Assembly: GCA_028386065.3 (NCBI GenBank)
Contig: JAKUCV010004776.1
Location: 104,832-168,831 of the forward strand
Reading direction: 5' to 3'
DNA: 64,000 bases
From: Turnera subulata
Lineage: Eukaryota > Streptophyta > Magnoliopsida > Malpighiales > Passifloraceae
Below, piece by piece: positions 22,243-35,200 of the stretch. The first letter of the stretch is position 1. Every line of letters starts with the position of its first letter. The translations under genes were made by a program, and so were the position numbers. Under the pieces are notes generated by a model that was not told the origin of the DNA, did no database searches, and saw only the letters and a list, made by a program, of their open reading frames with translations.

Positions 22243-22365
22243 GATTTGAACTTTCTCAACGGGTTAATCCTCTAGCTATAATTGGCCTCACTCACACCCT
22301 TACAGTCCACGTAACTTGGAGTGGTTAGCTTCTCGATCTGCTTTTATATATATATATATGCATGA
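22243..22365 (-). promoter_or_regulatory. Displaced DUF674 promoter and 5' leader
   Basis: Without the Copia element this DNA would end right before the AAATTTGTCTCC-ATG of the DUF674 start at 16570. On the minus strand it carries a TATATATATAAAA stretch (22342-22360), a good TATA box about 90-100 bp upstream of the insertion point. Assigned by continuity of the flanks. Confidence 0.55.
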
Positions 22366-24220
22366 GGCAATGCCACTGAAGGGACATGAGTACGGTTTAG
22401 TTTTAGTTTGCTTATCGAACTTTTCTGGAAAAAAATTGTGTATCTAACTTTTGTTATTTGAAGAATTCGAGGAGTCGATTTTTTTGGTGGAATTCGAGGT
22501 GTTGATTGGCAGATTCTGCGATAGAATTTAAAATATTAAATGCCTATTTATATGTAGACGTTAGATCTTCTCACTTGATCTTGATCGTCAGGAAATTGTA
22601 GAAGAATGATAAGTACCTACAAAAAAAAATACTCCAGCAAAACCAGCGCAGGATGCTTTTGTGGCTGCAGACTGTAATGTGGAAGATATGAATGGTTATT
22701 GTCATGGGATGCGATATTTGCACTCCAACGTCGTTAATCGCACTCCAATAGTTTTCAAAAAGGACAGTTTTTACCAAAAATCCTTTTAATAATAATCTTT
22801 GAAGTTAAAAGATGGGGGATAATAATATCGAAATTAATAAGTGATAAAAAAAATCATTTAACCACTTGTTGCTATGGCCTGAAACACCAACTACCAACTT
22901 CATGACTGTCTGCGCCTTGATGGTTGTAAGGAGTTACAGTCGCTGTGAAGATAGGATTAGCACTGTTATCCCCCACTTCACAAAATGATTTTTTGAAACA
23001 GGCAATTTTAACCTGATTTTTCAGGAACAGTAAGTGTTCTCCCGCAGATCCTACGTGGTTCAAGCAAATAGCATGAAATTTATCAGATGTGTGCAAATGT
23101 TTTTATCATTCCAACCTCTCAAAACAATCGTGTACAGGAAAAGTCTGTGCAAAGAAGGAAACTTTCCAGAGCTACAGAGCACAATAACTTTGATAAGGGC
23201 ATCACGAGCAGTCCCATTACAATGGTACAAAGCAACTGTTTTTGGAATTACTTATTTAAGTAATTTGCTCCGAGTTAATCACATGAACCAACGAGAAGAG
23301 CACCTTGTATCTGCATGAATATAACGATACTATGGCTTCATTGTGGGCTTGAAGTCATCTTCTCTGAAGTCTGCAAGTAACAAGACAAAGAATTCAATTA
23401 CATGCCCTCTATATAAATCCCAAGTGACTACATACATAGTTCAACCTTGCAGAAATACATGATCCAACTGCAGCATTCCAGACAGTATTGTTGGACAATT
23501 TGGGAACATAGTACATAACCTGAGACGTGCTGTGCACTGTGTTAAAAGAAATTAGTGACTACACCGTGGATCCGTCATTGGTAGTATCTTAATGCACAAC
23601 TTAATTTTTATTATTGACCACAAGATGAGTTTGAGTCACATAATTTTATTTACTCATATTTACCACAATAATTTTCGAGAGAAATGATCACAACTCTAAT
23701 ATCATCTCCTGAACCAAATCAAATTTTGACATAGTATGATTTTCATTTCTCATCCCATAAAATCATTTGGCTCGTTCACAAATAGAATAAGTACCTTTAC
23801 TTAAATCGGGATTAGATTTCAAATGAGGCTTGTAATTAAAATTTTATTAGAGGACATACTTTTCACCAGGCTAGCTTTTATTGTTCCCCTCCATTTGTGC
23901 TTTGCACCTTCTGGTTTCTCTTTCACAATTAGCTTTGTAAATGCATAAATCAACAAAAAACAACTTAGATTTTTGAAAAAATTGGGAATATAACACATAA
24001 GACGTGCTGGGCACCGTCCTAAAGGAATATTTTGCCTATGGCAAAGTTCCCCCATGATTCAACAGGTTCTCCTGCCTATAATGGCAGGACCTAAAAAAAC
24101 TACCAAGAACTTTTATAAAGAACCCAACAAAATGAGAGAGAGCAAAATGAGGAGAAGGGAAAGCAACCAACCAACTAGTGTGGAAGAAGAACAAGTTGTG
24201 AGGGGGTATGAAACAATGAG
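22366..24220. other. Intergenic DNA between DUF674 promoter and cyanase
   Basis: AT-rich with no supported ORF. The right end should include the cyanase 3' UTR. Confidence 0.55.
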
Positions 24221-25645
24221 CTAATACTTCTTTTTTACAGGCTCATAACCAACGTCTACCTGAATGTTAATATTGAACAAATTAATTTCAATTATTCAAC
24301 AAGTATTACACAAAATGATAGCATTCAAAGTTGCTTAACCTGTGGACACCGGTTTAATTCTTTTACTACTTTTGGAATACAGAGTTCTTATCAGAACAAT
24401 ATAGATTTCTACTTCTAAGATTTGACTGTTTCACATTCAAAAAGGAGTTTCAGAGATATTATCAGGCCAAACTACATTAGCATCACAGTGGCACAGCCTC
24501 TCTTTGATAATAATCTTTGTATATCCTTTTCCTAGTCTCCAGATCCCCACATTGGGAAAGAAATGCTTAATCCACATCGAAGGAAAAATATTTTGAAAGC
24601 ATGAATCATGTTTGCTTAGCTACTCAAGAATAAGTAAGGGAACTAACCTGCTCGTTAAATGGCAAATACTTCCCATCAAATGTCACAACTACACGTTCTT
24701 TTCCATCTGCACCTTTCACTTTGTCCACTGAGCAGTAGAAGTCTATAGCTGACATACTGCAAAAGAGTAGATAACCAAATCAGTAAATGAATGAATTAAG
24801 TGGCTAATTAATCAATCAATTCCAAGTTTATAAATTCAACAACATTGAAACATACGATGATGAGAGATTACCATTCTACCAGCAAAGATAATTCCCAAAC
24901 CAACTAAATGCATCTCACTAGCAGTATATGAAGTTGAGAAAGGACCATCCATCAAAGTTAAAGTCTAGTTGGTGAAGGCCAACCAATTTACAACTTGAAA
25001 AATTTAATGTGAGGATGGCCTTTGAACGCATCATGGCTGGCCTATTACGCTCTCCACTTAATTTTCATCAGACATTTACTGAAAATGAACCCAGTAAATG
25101 AGATTATCAAAACATTTAAAAGAACAACAACAGAGTTACAAGACAGACTAGAATAGGACTTACATGCCATCACCAAACTCCTCGTTAATAATTTCCTTGA
25201 TGCTTTCACCGTAATGCATCACTGCTTCATGCAATCTACAAAAAACCAACCACAGAAAATGTTGATATCAACATTTTTACAGTAACATAACAATATTAAA
25301 ACAAAAAAAGGAGGGACAACAAAAAAAAATTAAAAAGAAAGGAAAAAAAGGGGCAGGTGACCTGTAAACAGCCGGTTCTTGGATTAGATTAGGGTCAAAG
25401 GACCTCAAGGGTGGTTTCATCATCTCATGGAGTAGGTCGTCGGTGAGCCTCGGGAGAGCTGCCCGGAGCTTAGGAGCGGTTTCGGGCTTGAGTTGGGCCT
25501 GGCGTCTAAGGAGCTGGGCCACATACACGTTGGTGAGCCCAATCTCCTCCCCTATTTGGCTGCAAGTCTTGTTTGAGCCTCGTTTCACTTCCATCAGCCG
25601 CTTTACCATCTCTACTTTGGTACTACTGGAAGCTGAACCCTCCAT
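24221..25645 (-). CDS. CYN: Cyanate hydratase (cyanase)
   Basis: Four exons: 25645-25362, 25235-25164, 24756-24648, 24259-24221; 167 residues, close to the plant norm. The N-terminal helical domain has [41 protein letters not shown] and [15 protein letters not shown](F/Y)DP. The catalytic C-terminal domain has [42 protein letters not shown] and [12 protein letters not shown], ending [12 protein letters not shown]. The active-site Arg and Glu (YRLHEA) and Ser (CSVDK) known from bacterial cyanase are present. Reaction: cyanate plus bicarbonate gives ammonia and CO2; the bacterial enzyme is a decamer, and the plant one is cytosolic as far as known. The second Met at 25645 is preferred; an in-frame ATG at 25672 would add nine basic residues not seen in the family. 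Confidence 0.95.
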
Positions 25646-26146
25646 TCTTTCCTTCCTTTTTCCAGTATTCACCTCTCAAGAAAGAAGAAGAAGAAGTAGT
25701 TGTTCCTCTTCGTCTCTACTTCTCTTGTTTTATTACAGATAAGAAAACTTGCAGTCTTAAGACACGTGGCTTGTGGTCTTTTAAACGGTATGGGCCGGCT
25801 TTCTTTGCAGCTGGCTCTGTTTATCTTTTATCCATGGGCTTTTCATGGATCAGTGTAACACTAGCCCGCAACACATTCAGTTGGGCTCTGCTCTACCCGT
25901 AAATACTGTATGTGAGTTTGGGGAGTTCGGTTTGGTGATATCAGAATCAGACCATTTGATTTTCAGTACTTTATTATCTTTAGGCTTTAACTAAAAGATT
26001 TCATTTTTAGGAATTAGAATTTTTTTTTTTTCATAGCACTTTAGAAATTAGAATTGTTAAAACCATAGTTATACAGATCCAAAAAAAGGTCATGCGTGTC
26101 ATGCTTCATTGGTCGGAAGGTGTCCAAACCGGGATTCAATGTAATT

Positions 26147-26199
26147 AAACAAGAATGATAATTGTTCCTCAAAAAAAAAAAAAAACAAGAATGATAATT
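26147..26199. mobile_element. Micro-insertion with 17-bp target-site duplication
   Basis: TSD aaacaagaatgataatt (26147-26163 and 26183-26199) brackets 'gttcctc' plus twelve A. The insert resembles the one at 4494-4510 ('tgttctc' plus A). Confidence 0.75.
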
Positions 26200-28026
26200 A
26201 TTTAGTGTTGAGACAGCCCTAGTTAAGATAAGACTAATCAATAGTATTTAGTGTGATCTATAACGCAGTTCAAAAGTAGATGGACTTCAGCGGTGAAACG
26301 CAATCCCATTGAGGAAAATTCATTGGCTCTAGAAGCAATAAATGTTAGTGCAGACTGTAAAGAGTATTTTCTTTTTTTGGTCATTGACTGCAAGGAGTAT
26401 AACAATGAGAGGAGTTTGGACTTTGAATAGCAGAAGCGAACACAAATTCTAAGAACAAAAAGTCACTATAATTTCGAATAGCGATTGATAGATAAAAACA
26501 AGTTCTTGTTTCTTGCTTTCACATTCATAGTCTAAGACTCCAATCCTTGTCCCTTCCAAAAACAGTACAAACTCGTTTGTTGTATGCGAGTTTAAGACCA
26601 AGACTCCTGCATGCGCATAATTGAACAGCACAACTTTTTGTGAGAGTCAACGGAATTCGTACTGTTCTCTTGGTCGACGTTTATTTCTTCCAATCGAGAT
26701 AGCGTTGCTTTATTAGATTGATTTGAAATGCATGATTGCTCCAATCTTGACAATACCCTGGAGAGACTTTTCAGTTTTAAGTGAGAGGTGGAAATATATT
26801 TGCTCGAATGGACAATACAAAGAGATAAGTGGAGACCATCACAAACATTTCTTCTTTCAGATTAGTAATATCCGGATTCCTCATTAGTTGTTGTCAATCT
26901 CGTGGATAAGAATCGAAGGGTGTTCAAAGAATAAAGCCATTTTTGTGCAACCATAAATATTTGGTTTTGACCTACAATATTGAGACATCATATCATGTGG
27001 GATTACAGTTATGATACTCCTTAGATTTGCCTTTCATATCGTGCATCTTTTTATTTTCTTTTTGGAGTATACGGAGTTTAAGAGGACCCACGACAATGAG
27101 GTGGAAACAATTGATCCAAGGGAGATATAGCAACAGGTTGAAAATGATCAAAAAGAAATGAAAAAAGAAAAAGAAAAGGTCATTCTCCTCTTGTGGCTAG
27201 TGAAGCAAAAATGAGGTGGAACTGAACAGAGGAGGTTTGGAAGCAATACAAGGGATGGGTTTTGAGATCTCAAAACACATTAGTGACACAAAGACGAAGG
27301 GGGTTTAATGCAACAAATAATATACATATGCCAAATCGCCAATAGAGTTCTTCAATATAAGAGTGATATACCATCATATTGATTCCATATATATGTCACT
27401 CGAGGAGTGTTTTTTTTTTTTCTTGTTTCCAGCCCAAATTACGGGACGACTGATATAGAAATAGGCCTGTTAAACCCATTATGCGGGCAACCCTCAACAT
27501 GCTCTTTACTAGACATTGACCACTCTTTAATACGTGGGATCAGTCCCTTTGCATGGAGCAAGTTTTACCCAGTTGTACAAATGCGGGCAACTTCCTTTTT
27601 CTTTAACACAGAACAGAAGAGAACATAAGTGGTGTCATCATCCAACGTAATATGAAAGAACTGATACATCCCATCTTGAGTTTAATTAATAAAAGTTTTT
27701 TTGTATATAGATGTGTGATGATAATCAGGCATATATACAAATTTACACCAAATAATTTGATAGAAAGTTAGTTACTTATATACTCTTTTTGTCGTATGGT
27801 GTATTTCAGGATCATATTGTCCAAAAATGTCTAATAAGGTGTTTTAGGCTTTTAGCTTATACAGGAAAACGGTGTGACAACCTTTTATCCCAGATGGGAA
27901 AACGTTATCGGTCACATACAAAGGCTGGCATAAGAGGGGACGGCGAGCATAGAGTGGGGACAAAGTAGGTGCCCCAAAATTCTGATAAACTAGGGACAAA
28001 ATATGTATTACCAATAATTAAGTAAT

Positions 28027-28067
28027 AACAATAAACTATAACATCGAAAAAGGTAACAATAAACTAC
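28027..28067. mobile_element. Micro-insertion, 13-bp duplication
   Basis: taacaataaacta is repeated exactly around a 15-nt piece, taacatcgaaaaagg. Confidence 0.5.
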
Positions 28068-28141
28068 AACCCAGTTGGTAATTTATTAATTAAGGTACTC
28101 AATTGTCTCAACGTCATTTCTAATGTACTGCTGAAGCAATC

Positions 28142-28190
28142 AAAAGCATTGATGATGATTTACTAAAAACAAAAAGCATTGATGATGATT
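28142..28190. mobile_element. Micro-insertion, 19-bp duplication
   Basis: aaaagcattgatgatgatt is repeated exactly around 11 nt, tactaaaaaca. Confidence 0.55.
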
Positions 28191-28193
28191 AAA

Positions 28194-28291
28194 CCATCGG
28201 GGGATGGTGGTGCTTTAGCTAAGGCCTTATCGATTCACATTTGCATTCGTCCCAAACGTGAGAATTTACACGCACATGTTACAAAAAAATA
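28194..28291 (+). pseudogene. Possible RNase H C-terminal relic
   Basis: A short frame reads PSGDGGALAKALSIHICIRPKREN and stops. It resembles the tail after ADALAK in plant LINE RNase H, and the relic at 5871-6053. Too short to be sure. Confidence 0.35.
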
Positions 28292-28335
28292 AGACTACTT
28301 TTATTTTTTTTTTGTCGAAATAAGACTACTTTTAT
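28289..28335. mobile_element. Micro-insertion, 16-bp duplication
   Basis: ataagactacttttat (28289-28304 and 28320-28335) flanks 15 nt of T followed by gtcgaa, that is a poly-A tail in minus orientation. Confidence 0.7.
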
Positions 28336-28709
28336 AGTACTCGCTCAATACCAAATAACATTACATTGCAACCAATCGTGGATCTTTTAGAATGAAAAAA
28401 AAAAATAAAAAACCAAGCAGAAATTGATGGATGGGTGATAAATACCCAAAGCATCAAAAGAAAGGGAAAAAAAAGCCAGTATATATTGTTAAGTAGCCAT
28501 CCTAATTTTTTTTGAAAAAAAAAATTTAACCATCCCAATCAAAAGGTTAATATGATGGTTTTGGTCTTTCTCATAATGACTCCTCTATCATGTTAAATGA
28601 TGATCCTAACTAAGGGTTTAAGTTGATTATTGAGGCTTCATGATTAGTTTTGGCCTTATACTCTTAACATAAATACTATAATAACCCTCCCCCAAAACTT
28701 GGTCCCAAA

Positions 28710-28980
28710 AAAATTCTTAGTTCCTTGGGGTATTCTTTTGTTCCCTGCGATTACGAGACGTAAAGTGGGAAGTCCTCTCTTTCGGAGAAGGAGGGGAGAT
28801 CCGCGGACCTGGAGGAGGTAGAATTCTGAATACGGGTACGAAGGGTCATCAAAAGCTAAAGCATTGTTTAGGTTTTGCAAACTGCAGGGGGTGGAACTCA
28901 GGCAAGCAATTCTGCTTGTTCCACATCGTCAAACGCTATCCCATCAGGCCGATAGTCGTCTCGTCTAGGTGAAAAAGAAA
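28710..28980. other. GC-richer block, possible organelle-derived insert
   Basis: Clearly richer in G and C than several kb on either side and without poly-A or T tracts. Its wording (for example 'ctctctttcggagaaggagg') is reminiscent of plant mitochondrial DNA. No identifiable organelle gene is read in it. Confidence 0.25.
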
Positions 28981-30744
28981 GCTTGGTGACCGCAATAGAG
29001 TAAGAGGCAGGTGATCTATAATAAAGGAACATACTGCAATTTATGTGCCACAGAAGACCAAAAAAATCAGTATTAATGGGAAACAGATAAAGTTTGAAAA
29101 ATTTGTAGCATCATCAATTGGTCCCATAATATAAATGACTTCCCACCCAGCAATGTTTTTGTCCATGTGCACAGCTCAAATGAAATAAAACTTCATACAA
29201 AACCCATTAAAGGGACTTTCTCCGTGTATATCTAGAAGACTAGGACGTATAACCAAAAAACAAGAAGACTATAACGTTTTGAAACACACATAATATTACA
29301 TTATAGTCCGGCTCCGATATTAACAAGAAAAATTTCTATACTAAAATAATCGTGTAGGGCATTTGTTTGAAGTTTCCAATTGAAGAGTCATGGGAGAGAA
29401 AAATCAGAGACTCCATTGGACACAAACATCAGCAACTCGTTGTGTTCAGATATGATGTTAACCAAGTCCCAGAATATTTCTGCGCCTGCACGTACGAGGT
29501 CAATGTTACTTAAGTTTAATCAAATTAGTTAGAAGAGACCAAGTGTAATTATAGGACATACCTTTGGGGGGAAACAGTGCTAAATTGCCCAGGATTTTTT
29601 AGTAAAGTTTCTCTGGCTAATAGAACTGGTATAATTACAATGGATGTAATGTGAAAAGTTAAATATCGAAAATAGAAAAAAAAAATGCCAAATCTGAACT
29701 TGTAGAATAAATTTTCTTACCATCAGTAACACCCTTTGTTGGCGTGTGGGTAAATGATAGGATGATTTGACAGATACTTGGATTTGGCGTGAAAAGAAAA
29801 ATAGTTGTATTTGCTTCAGTTATGTTATGAAATTGCAATATTCTCTCAACTTTTTGTTTCAACAAAAACAGTCCGTCCTCAAGTTGAAAAACAAGGACAC
29901 CCAAGAGTTCTTTTTTTGAGTACTTCTTCTTCTTCTGTTGTTTAGGAGCACTCTACTGGAGATGTGGACTCGAGGAATCTAATTTAGGGTGCTAGGGCCC
30001 ATTATGCTATTGTCTTTTACATCTGCTGTTGACAATTGACACTATACTGTTTAATCTCCGGTTAGTAGAAATGAATTTGGTTCTGTTACTGTTTAAGAGT
30101 AAACATGAATCTATTATGGCCATTAACTTACATACCCTTCACTTTCAATCAATGCTTAAGATTCAATATTGTGCGATAGCCCATTCATAAAGCACTGAAA
30201 ATGAAATGGTTTGACTTTTTTTTTTTTTTCCATCTCTCAGAAGTCAGTCTTTAAGAAAACCAAATGCCTGAAGCATTGACCCAAATTAAGGAAATGGAAA
30301 TGTAAATGTAACTTACACGTAAATGAAAATGAAATGGTTCGACCAATTGTAGTTTAAATTAATGGTACTGTGGTTTTACAATTTGCTTTCGTCAAAAAAA
30401 AGAAAAGGAAAAAATGGTACTCTTGTTAAATGCAAGGTGCGCTGAAAGATCCATGCATGTTCGAGTCAATAAAAAAAAATGAAAAAAATGAAGAGATGTA
30501 ATAAAAAAAATGAAATAAAAAAGAAATAGTTTGATATTTTTTTTAATGTGGGACAATATTCATAATAAAGAGATGTAAGGTAACTCGTATATGGTTAAGA
30601 GGCATTGATCAACAGGAGGGATCCTTGCCTTTTTCTTTTTTTTAAAAAAATGTAAACGGGAACCTACTGGAAGTATAATAATCCTAATTAAATCCTAATC
30701 CTGGAAATTAACATTAAACTCATTAAGCATCAGTCCAACAAGTT

Positions 30745-30890
30745 GCTATATATCATGTTCTACTTGCATGTGATAATAATTATCAGTTTGGATTAGCGGA
30801 TGGTCAACTGCATTAGCTATATATCATGTTCTAATTGCATGTGATAATAATTATCAGTTTGTGATTAGCAGATGGCCAACTGCATAAGCT
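30745..30890. repeat. 71-bp tandem duplication
   Basis: Unit starting 'gctatatatcatgttcta' occurs at 30745-30815 and 30816-30890 with a few substitutions. Confidence 0.85.
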
Positions 30891-31208
30891 GTCTCCCGCA
30901 GTTAGTTTGAGAAAACTGCTTTGTCACTAATTATTAAATGCCCATTGCAAAAGTCTAGTTTTACAAATTAATTAAAGTACCTGCCTGTGTAAGTTCATAT
31001 CATGCATATATCTCCACTGAAAAGCAAAAACCTTGCAAAAAGAAAAAGGAGTGATGGTATGTAAAGGGAAAATTATAAGTCGCGGTAGCCATAAAAGCAA
31101 GGAAAGTGGAATACTGCTGCATTGTCCAACCATCAACCACGTGAAGGAATAATCCCCTTTTTTTTTAGAAAAACATAATAAGAATCCATTAAGAAACCAA
31201 AGGGATCA

Positions 31209-31252
31209 ATGTAAGTTGGACTTTTTTTTTTTTTTTTGATGTAAGTGGGACT
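31209..31252. mobile_element. Micro-insertion of a T run, 14-bp duplication
   Basis: atgtaagttggact / atgtaagtgggact (one mismatch) flank a 16-nt piece that is nearly all T. Confidence 0.55.
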
Positions 31253-31904
31253 TGAATGTAGACTTTACCGTTCTTACTTTTTAGTTTTACACAAGAATAT
31301 CACAGAGTGACAGGCCGCCCATTAATGGAAGATAATTAATACTACAAGCCTAAAAGATCCCCCACAGACAGAGGTAGGATAAATAGCGGGTAAAGCAATC
31401 CAAAGTCCCTAATTTTTACCAAAAATTAGGCTTACATAAAACAACTGAATCAATAATAAAAAAAGACCAACAACAAGCTTAAACCATAGAGACAGGCGCC
31501 AAACAAGAAGCCACACAAATTCTGTGGCTTTGAATTTCAAGATCGCATTGAAACATGTTACCGGAAGTTGGGTATTGGTGACTTGGAGTTCTTGCAGCAT
31601 AGATCATCACCTTATCTTGATTGAATTGATTTGCGGGAAACTAACGAATGCTCTGCAATTCAAGTTCTTGTTTTCCCCTTCTTAGGCATAGATCGATGGA
31701 TCATAAAACTAGCGTGCACCCTTGAACTATGCAATCATATTTCAGAGGAGTACTGAAGTGAATAGTGACGAGGTTAAGCTACTAATGTTATTGACCAATA
31801 ATTATACAAGCACAAATCGAGATGAATGCAAATTAAGTGGGACATTAATTTGCGATGTTTTATATTCAAATCATGTACCCTCAGACTAAGCAATCATGTG
31901 TTTT

Positions 31905-31950
31905 AAATTGAAATGGTATTGCTCATAAAAAACAAATTGGAATAGTATTG
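31905..31950. mobile_element. Possible micro-insertion, 17-bp duplication
   Basis: aaattgaaatggtattg / aaattggaatagtattg (two mismatches) flank 12 nt, ctcataaaaaac. Confidence 0.35.
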
Positions 31951-32157
31951 TTACATATAATAAAGCAGTTGATGTGGATATTCTATCTTTGTTACTATTA
32001 AAGAAGGAATATTTAAAATTCACAAGGATGTTTTCAAGTGAGTTCTTAAGAAAAAAAAAAAAGGTCCTATGATTTTTGTCTTAAGTGAGGCGTTCTCACT
32101 GTGGGATTTTATTTTTCCCCTTTGCTTTAGAATAAGAAAGAATATACATGTAGGATT

Positions 32158-32172
32158 CTCTATATATATAGT
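32158..32172 (+). promoter_or_regulatory. TATA box of the NPF gene
   Basis: 'ctctatatatatagtgc' lies about 85-90 bp upstream of the ATG at 32253, a normal plant spacing for a short leader. Confidence 0.55.
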
Positions 32173-32252
32173 GCACATAGAGAGCAGGCTTGACGAGACA
32201 TAAGCCACAGTGTGGAAGAGAAAGAAAAAGGTTGCACTAGCTAGCTAGTAAG

Positions 32253-35200
32253 ATGGCCATGGCTGTGGAACAAGGCCGGCTTGACGAGTACACCCAAGAC
32301 GGGACTGTGGATCTTAAAGGAAAGCCTGTCCTAAGATCCAAGAGAGGTGGATGGAGAGCATGTTCCTTCGTTGTTGGTAATTAACTCTCTTCTCTCTTTA
32401 CTTAGTTTCTCTCTCTATATATCCCATCTCTTGATTCTGGTTAAACATAAGGTCACCCTCTCCACAAATTTTAGGAACCTTAAGCCAGAGTTGGGTCATC
32501 AAGGAAACCTGATGATCACACTCTTTGTTTGATAGATGTTAGCCAATCTGTGATGAAGGGCATTTTTCACTAGAATGGCTGTCTGAAAACTTGGTTTTCT
32601 TGTTTTTCATTGTGGTTTCTTCAAGATTCTCTTGCTCTAGAGGTCATGATTTTACTAGTTGGATGTTTACTATCACAAAATCTATCAAGTTATATATAAC
32701 TGATGGATGTGGTGGATCGTTGTTCATCATAGGATCCTGTAATCCTCACTGACATTAATTTTCTCCAGTTTACATGTGCATATATGGTTTAAGAGAAATT
32801 TCATTTCTTATTAATTAGTTACCGTTTCCATGTCTATACGTAAACATCTTTCCAGAGAAAAAAAATGTATGCACAACCTTTTATTTGTAGATATGCAAAG
32901 TGATCATCATCTTGATTCTGGTACTTGGTCAAGCATCTTCAACGAGTTCGTTTCTGGAAGAAGAAACAATTGATCAGATACAAAAAGTTTGAGAAAGATT
33001 TTTGTCCACAAATAAAATGCTTGGCTGAGCTCACACCTACCTTTCCTCTCCTAGCCTCAAACTCGTTTATGTGTCTTAGTACCTAAACAGTAACAAAATA
33101 TCACACTCCTCTTATGGATCATCTTTCTCTCTGACTCTCAGGGAAACAATTCCTACCCCTCACAACTACATTTTTTGGATTCATTAACGTTATTGTCCTT
33201 GGGGCTATATATACATACATATATGCGAGTCCTCGTAGAAGTCTGAAAATTGTGCTGTTGTTAGGGGATTCCACCACCACATGAGGGTGACCATACATAT
33301 ATATGTGCATGCATACTAACCAAATACTGCCAATTCAGAATAATATTTAATTCACTGAATAGACGGGTTTCTTTGCAGTTATTATTGTTCTCATATAAAA
33401 AGACAAACGAATACCAATTAGCTACACGTTACTGAAAAAATAATACAGTGTACTTTCCAAAGGTAGGAACAAGTCACATAATTGTTAATGGCTCCCACAA
33501 TAGCCGGAGGGTAAATTGAAATGAGTAAAAGTTACTTAAGGGTTGGAAAATTGAAGAATCAGGCTTAATTGGGAGTGGGGATCTTTTGTCAATTTGGTGT
33601 AAACACAGTATGATAGTAGTATAGATTAACTCTTAATCATTGCATAATAATTCAATCGTTTCAAACCATTAATCATGGACCCACATTAGATATCTTTCAA
33701 TAGCTAGGTAATGACGTAATGTGTCTAACAATCACCGACCATCTATATTGTAGTACAACTTCAATTAATTGCATGTATCTGTTTTCCCTTTCCCATGATG
33801 ACTTTCTAATGTTATGTGTAGTGTACGAAGTTTTCGAACGAATGGCGTATTATGGGATATCAAGCAATCTTGTGATCTACTTGACAAAGAAGCTCCACCA
33901 AGGAACTGTGAAATCGGCCAATAACGTCACCAACTGGGTTGGCACCATCTGGATGACCCCAATTTTGGGTGCATATGTTGCCGATGCTCACCTTGGCCGC
34001 TACTGGACCTTTGTCATTGCCTCCGGTATCTACTTCTTGGTACGTAACCCCCCCACCATGCATTAATTAATCAATCAATCTCACCTCTATATAATATTAT
34101 AAGGTTTGCTACTTGCTTCGGTACCTTTGACCAAGTCAAGTTGGGATGATTCTTCTGATCATGAAATGGTTTACTTCATGACTGTATATGTCTCCTACTA
34201 GAACGACTGACCATTTGGAAATTTTGACTCCCCAGTCGCGAGTTTGTGTTTTTATATGCATAATTAGGAGGATGATGCACTGTCTAGCAAATTATAAGAA
34301 TAATTTTGATTGAGGCGTAACGTGTTGAAAATAAGATGTGTGAAAATTGGACCACGAGTTTCAACGTTAGACTTAAATGTTATCCATTCTGTCCAGAGCT
34401 TAGCGATTTGGCACTAATTTCCAGAAAGAAAAAGATTTGTTTTTGCTCGTTTTTTTCCAATCAACTTGACAACTTGGTATGCTATTTCTGTTTTGGTCAG
34501 GACAAGTTGGCATGTTATTAAAATAGGACACAACATGTTTCACTTGGTAACTATAATTATATAGTTCAGGATTACTATAATCCTCCATGAGTCATGCTTC
34601 AACTATTTGAAAATGATCTTAACTTTTTAAAAAATACCATTTACTATCCACTTTTGGATTTTGATGGAAGGGGGTAGTTCTACGTGCCTTACAATTTGGT
34701 TAAGAAATTATTCATTCACTGTTTTTTTTTTTTTTTTTTTTGACTTCTGATTACAGGGGATGTCGTTACTAACCCTATCGGTTTCGGTTCCTGGGCTAAG
34801 ACCTCCACCATGTAAGGACCCAAATGTGGAGAACTGCAAGGAAGCCTCATCCTTGCAACTAGCTGTGTTCTTTGCTGCCCTTTACACCCTAGCTGTGGGT
34901 ACTGGTGGGACCAAGCCCAACATCTCTACAATCGGGGCTGACCAATTTGATGATTTCGAACCAAAAGAGAAGGCCCATAAGCTATCCTTCTTCAACTGGT
35001 GGATGTTTAGCATCTTCTTTGGAACACTGTTTGCCAACACAGTCCTTGTTTACATTCAAGACAATGTGGGGTGGACTCTGGGATACGGGCTTCCAACTTC
35101 TGGGCTTGCAATATCCATAGCCATCTTCTTGGCTGGCACACCCTTTTACAGGCACAGAGTGCCAGCAGGAAGCCCGTTTACAAGGATGGCTAGGGTCATA

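Larger units (their letters stand above)
25673..28190. other. Intergenic DNA with micro-insertions
   Basis: No gene is supported. Contains TSD-flanked micro-insertions at 26147-26199, 28027-28067 and 28142-28190, and T-rich tracts. The start of the span should include the cyanase promoter; no TATA box is obvious. Confidence 0.55.
28336..32252. other. Gene-poor AT-rich DNA upstream of the NPF gene
   Basis: No convincing gene. Holds a compositionally distinct GC-richer block (28710-28980), a 71-bp tandem duplication (30745-30890), and further micro-insertions (31209-31252, 31905-31950). Confidence 0.55.

Noticed and set aside
25646..25672. Longer cyanase N-terminus from the ATG at 25672
   Set aside because: The nine extra residues are basic filler not seen in plant cyanases; the ATG at 25645 gives the family length.
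33719..33821. Alternative upstream start for the NPF gene at 33719
   Set aside because: The frame before 33822 lies in the intron; exon 1 at 32253 supplies the conserved DGTVDLKGKPVLRSKRG start with a proper donor.
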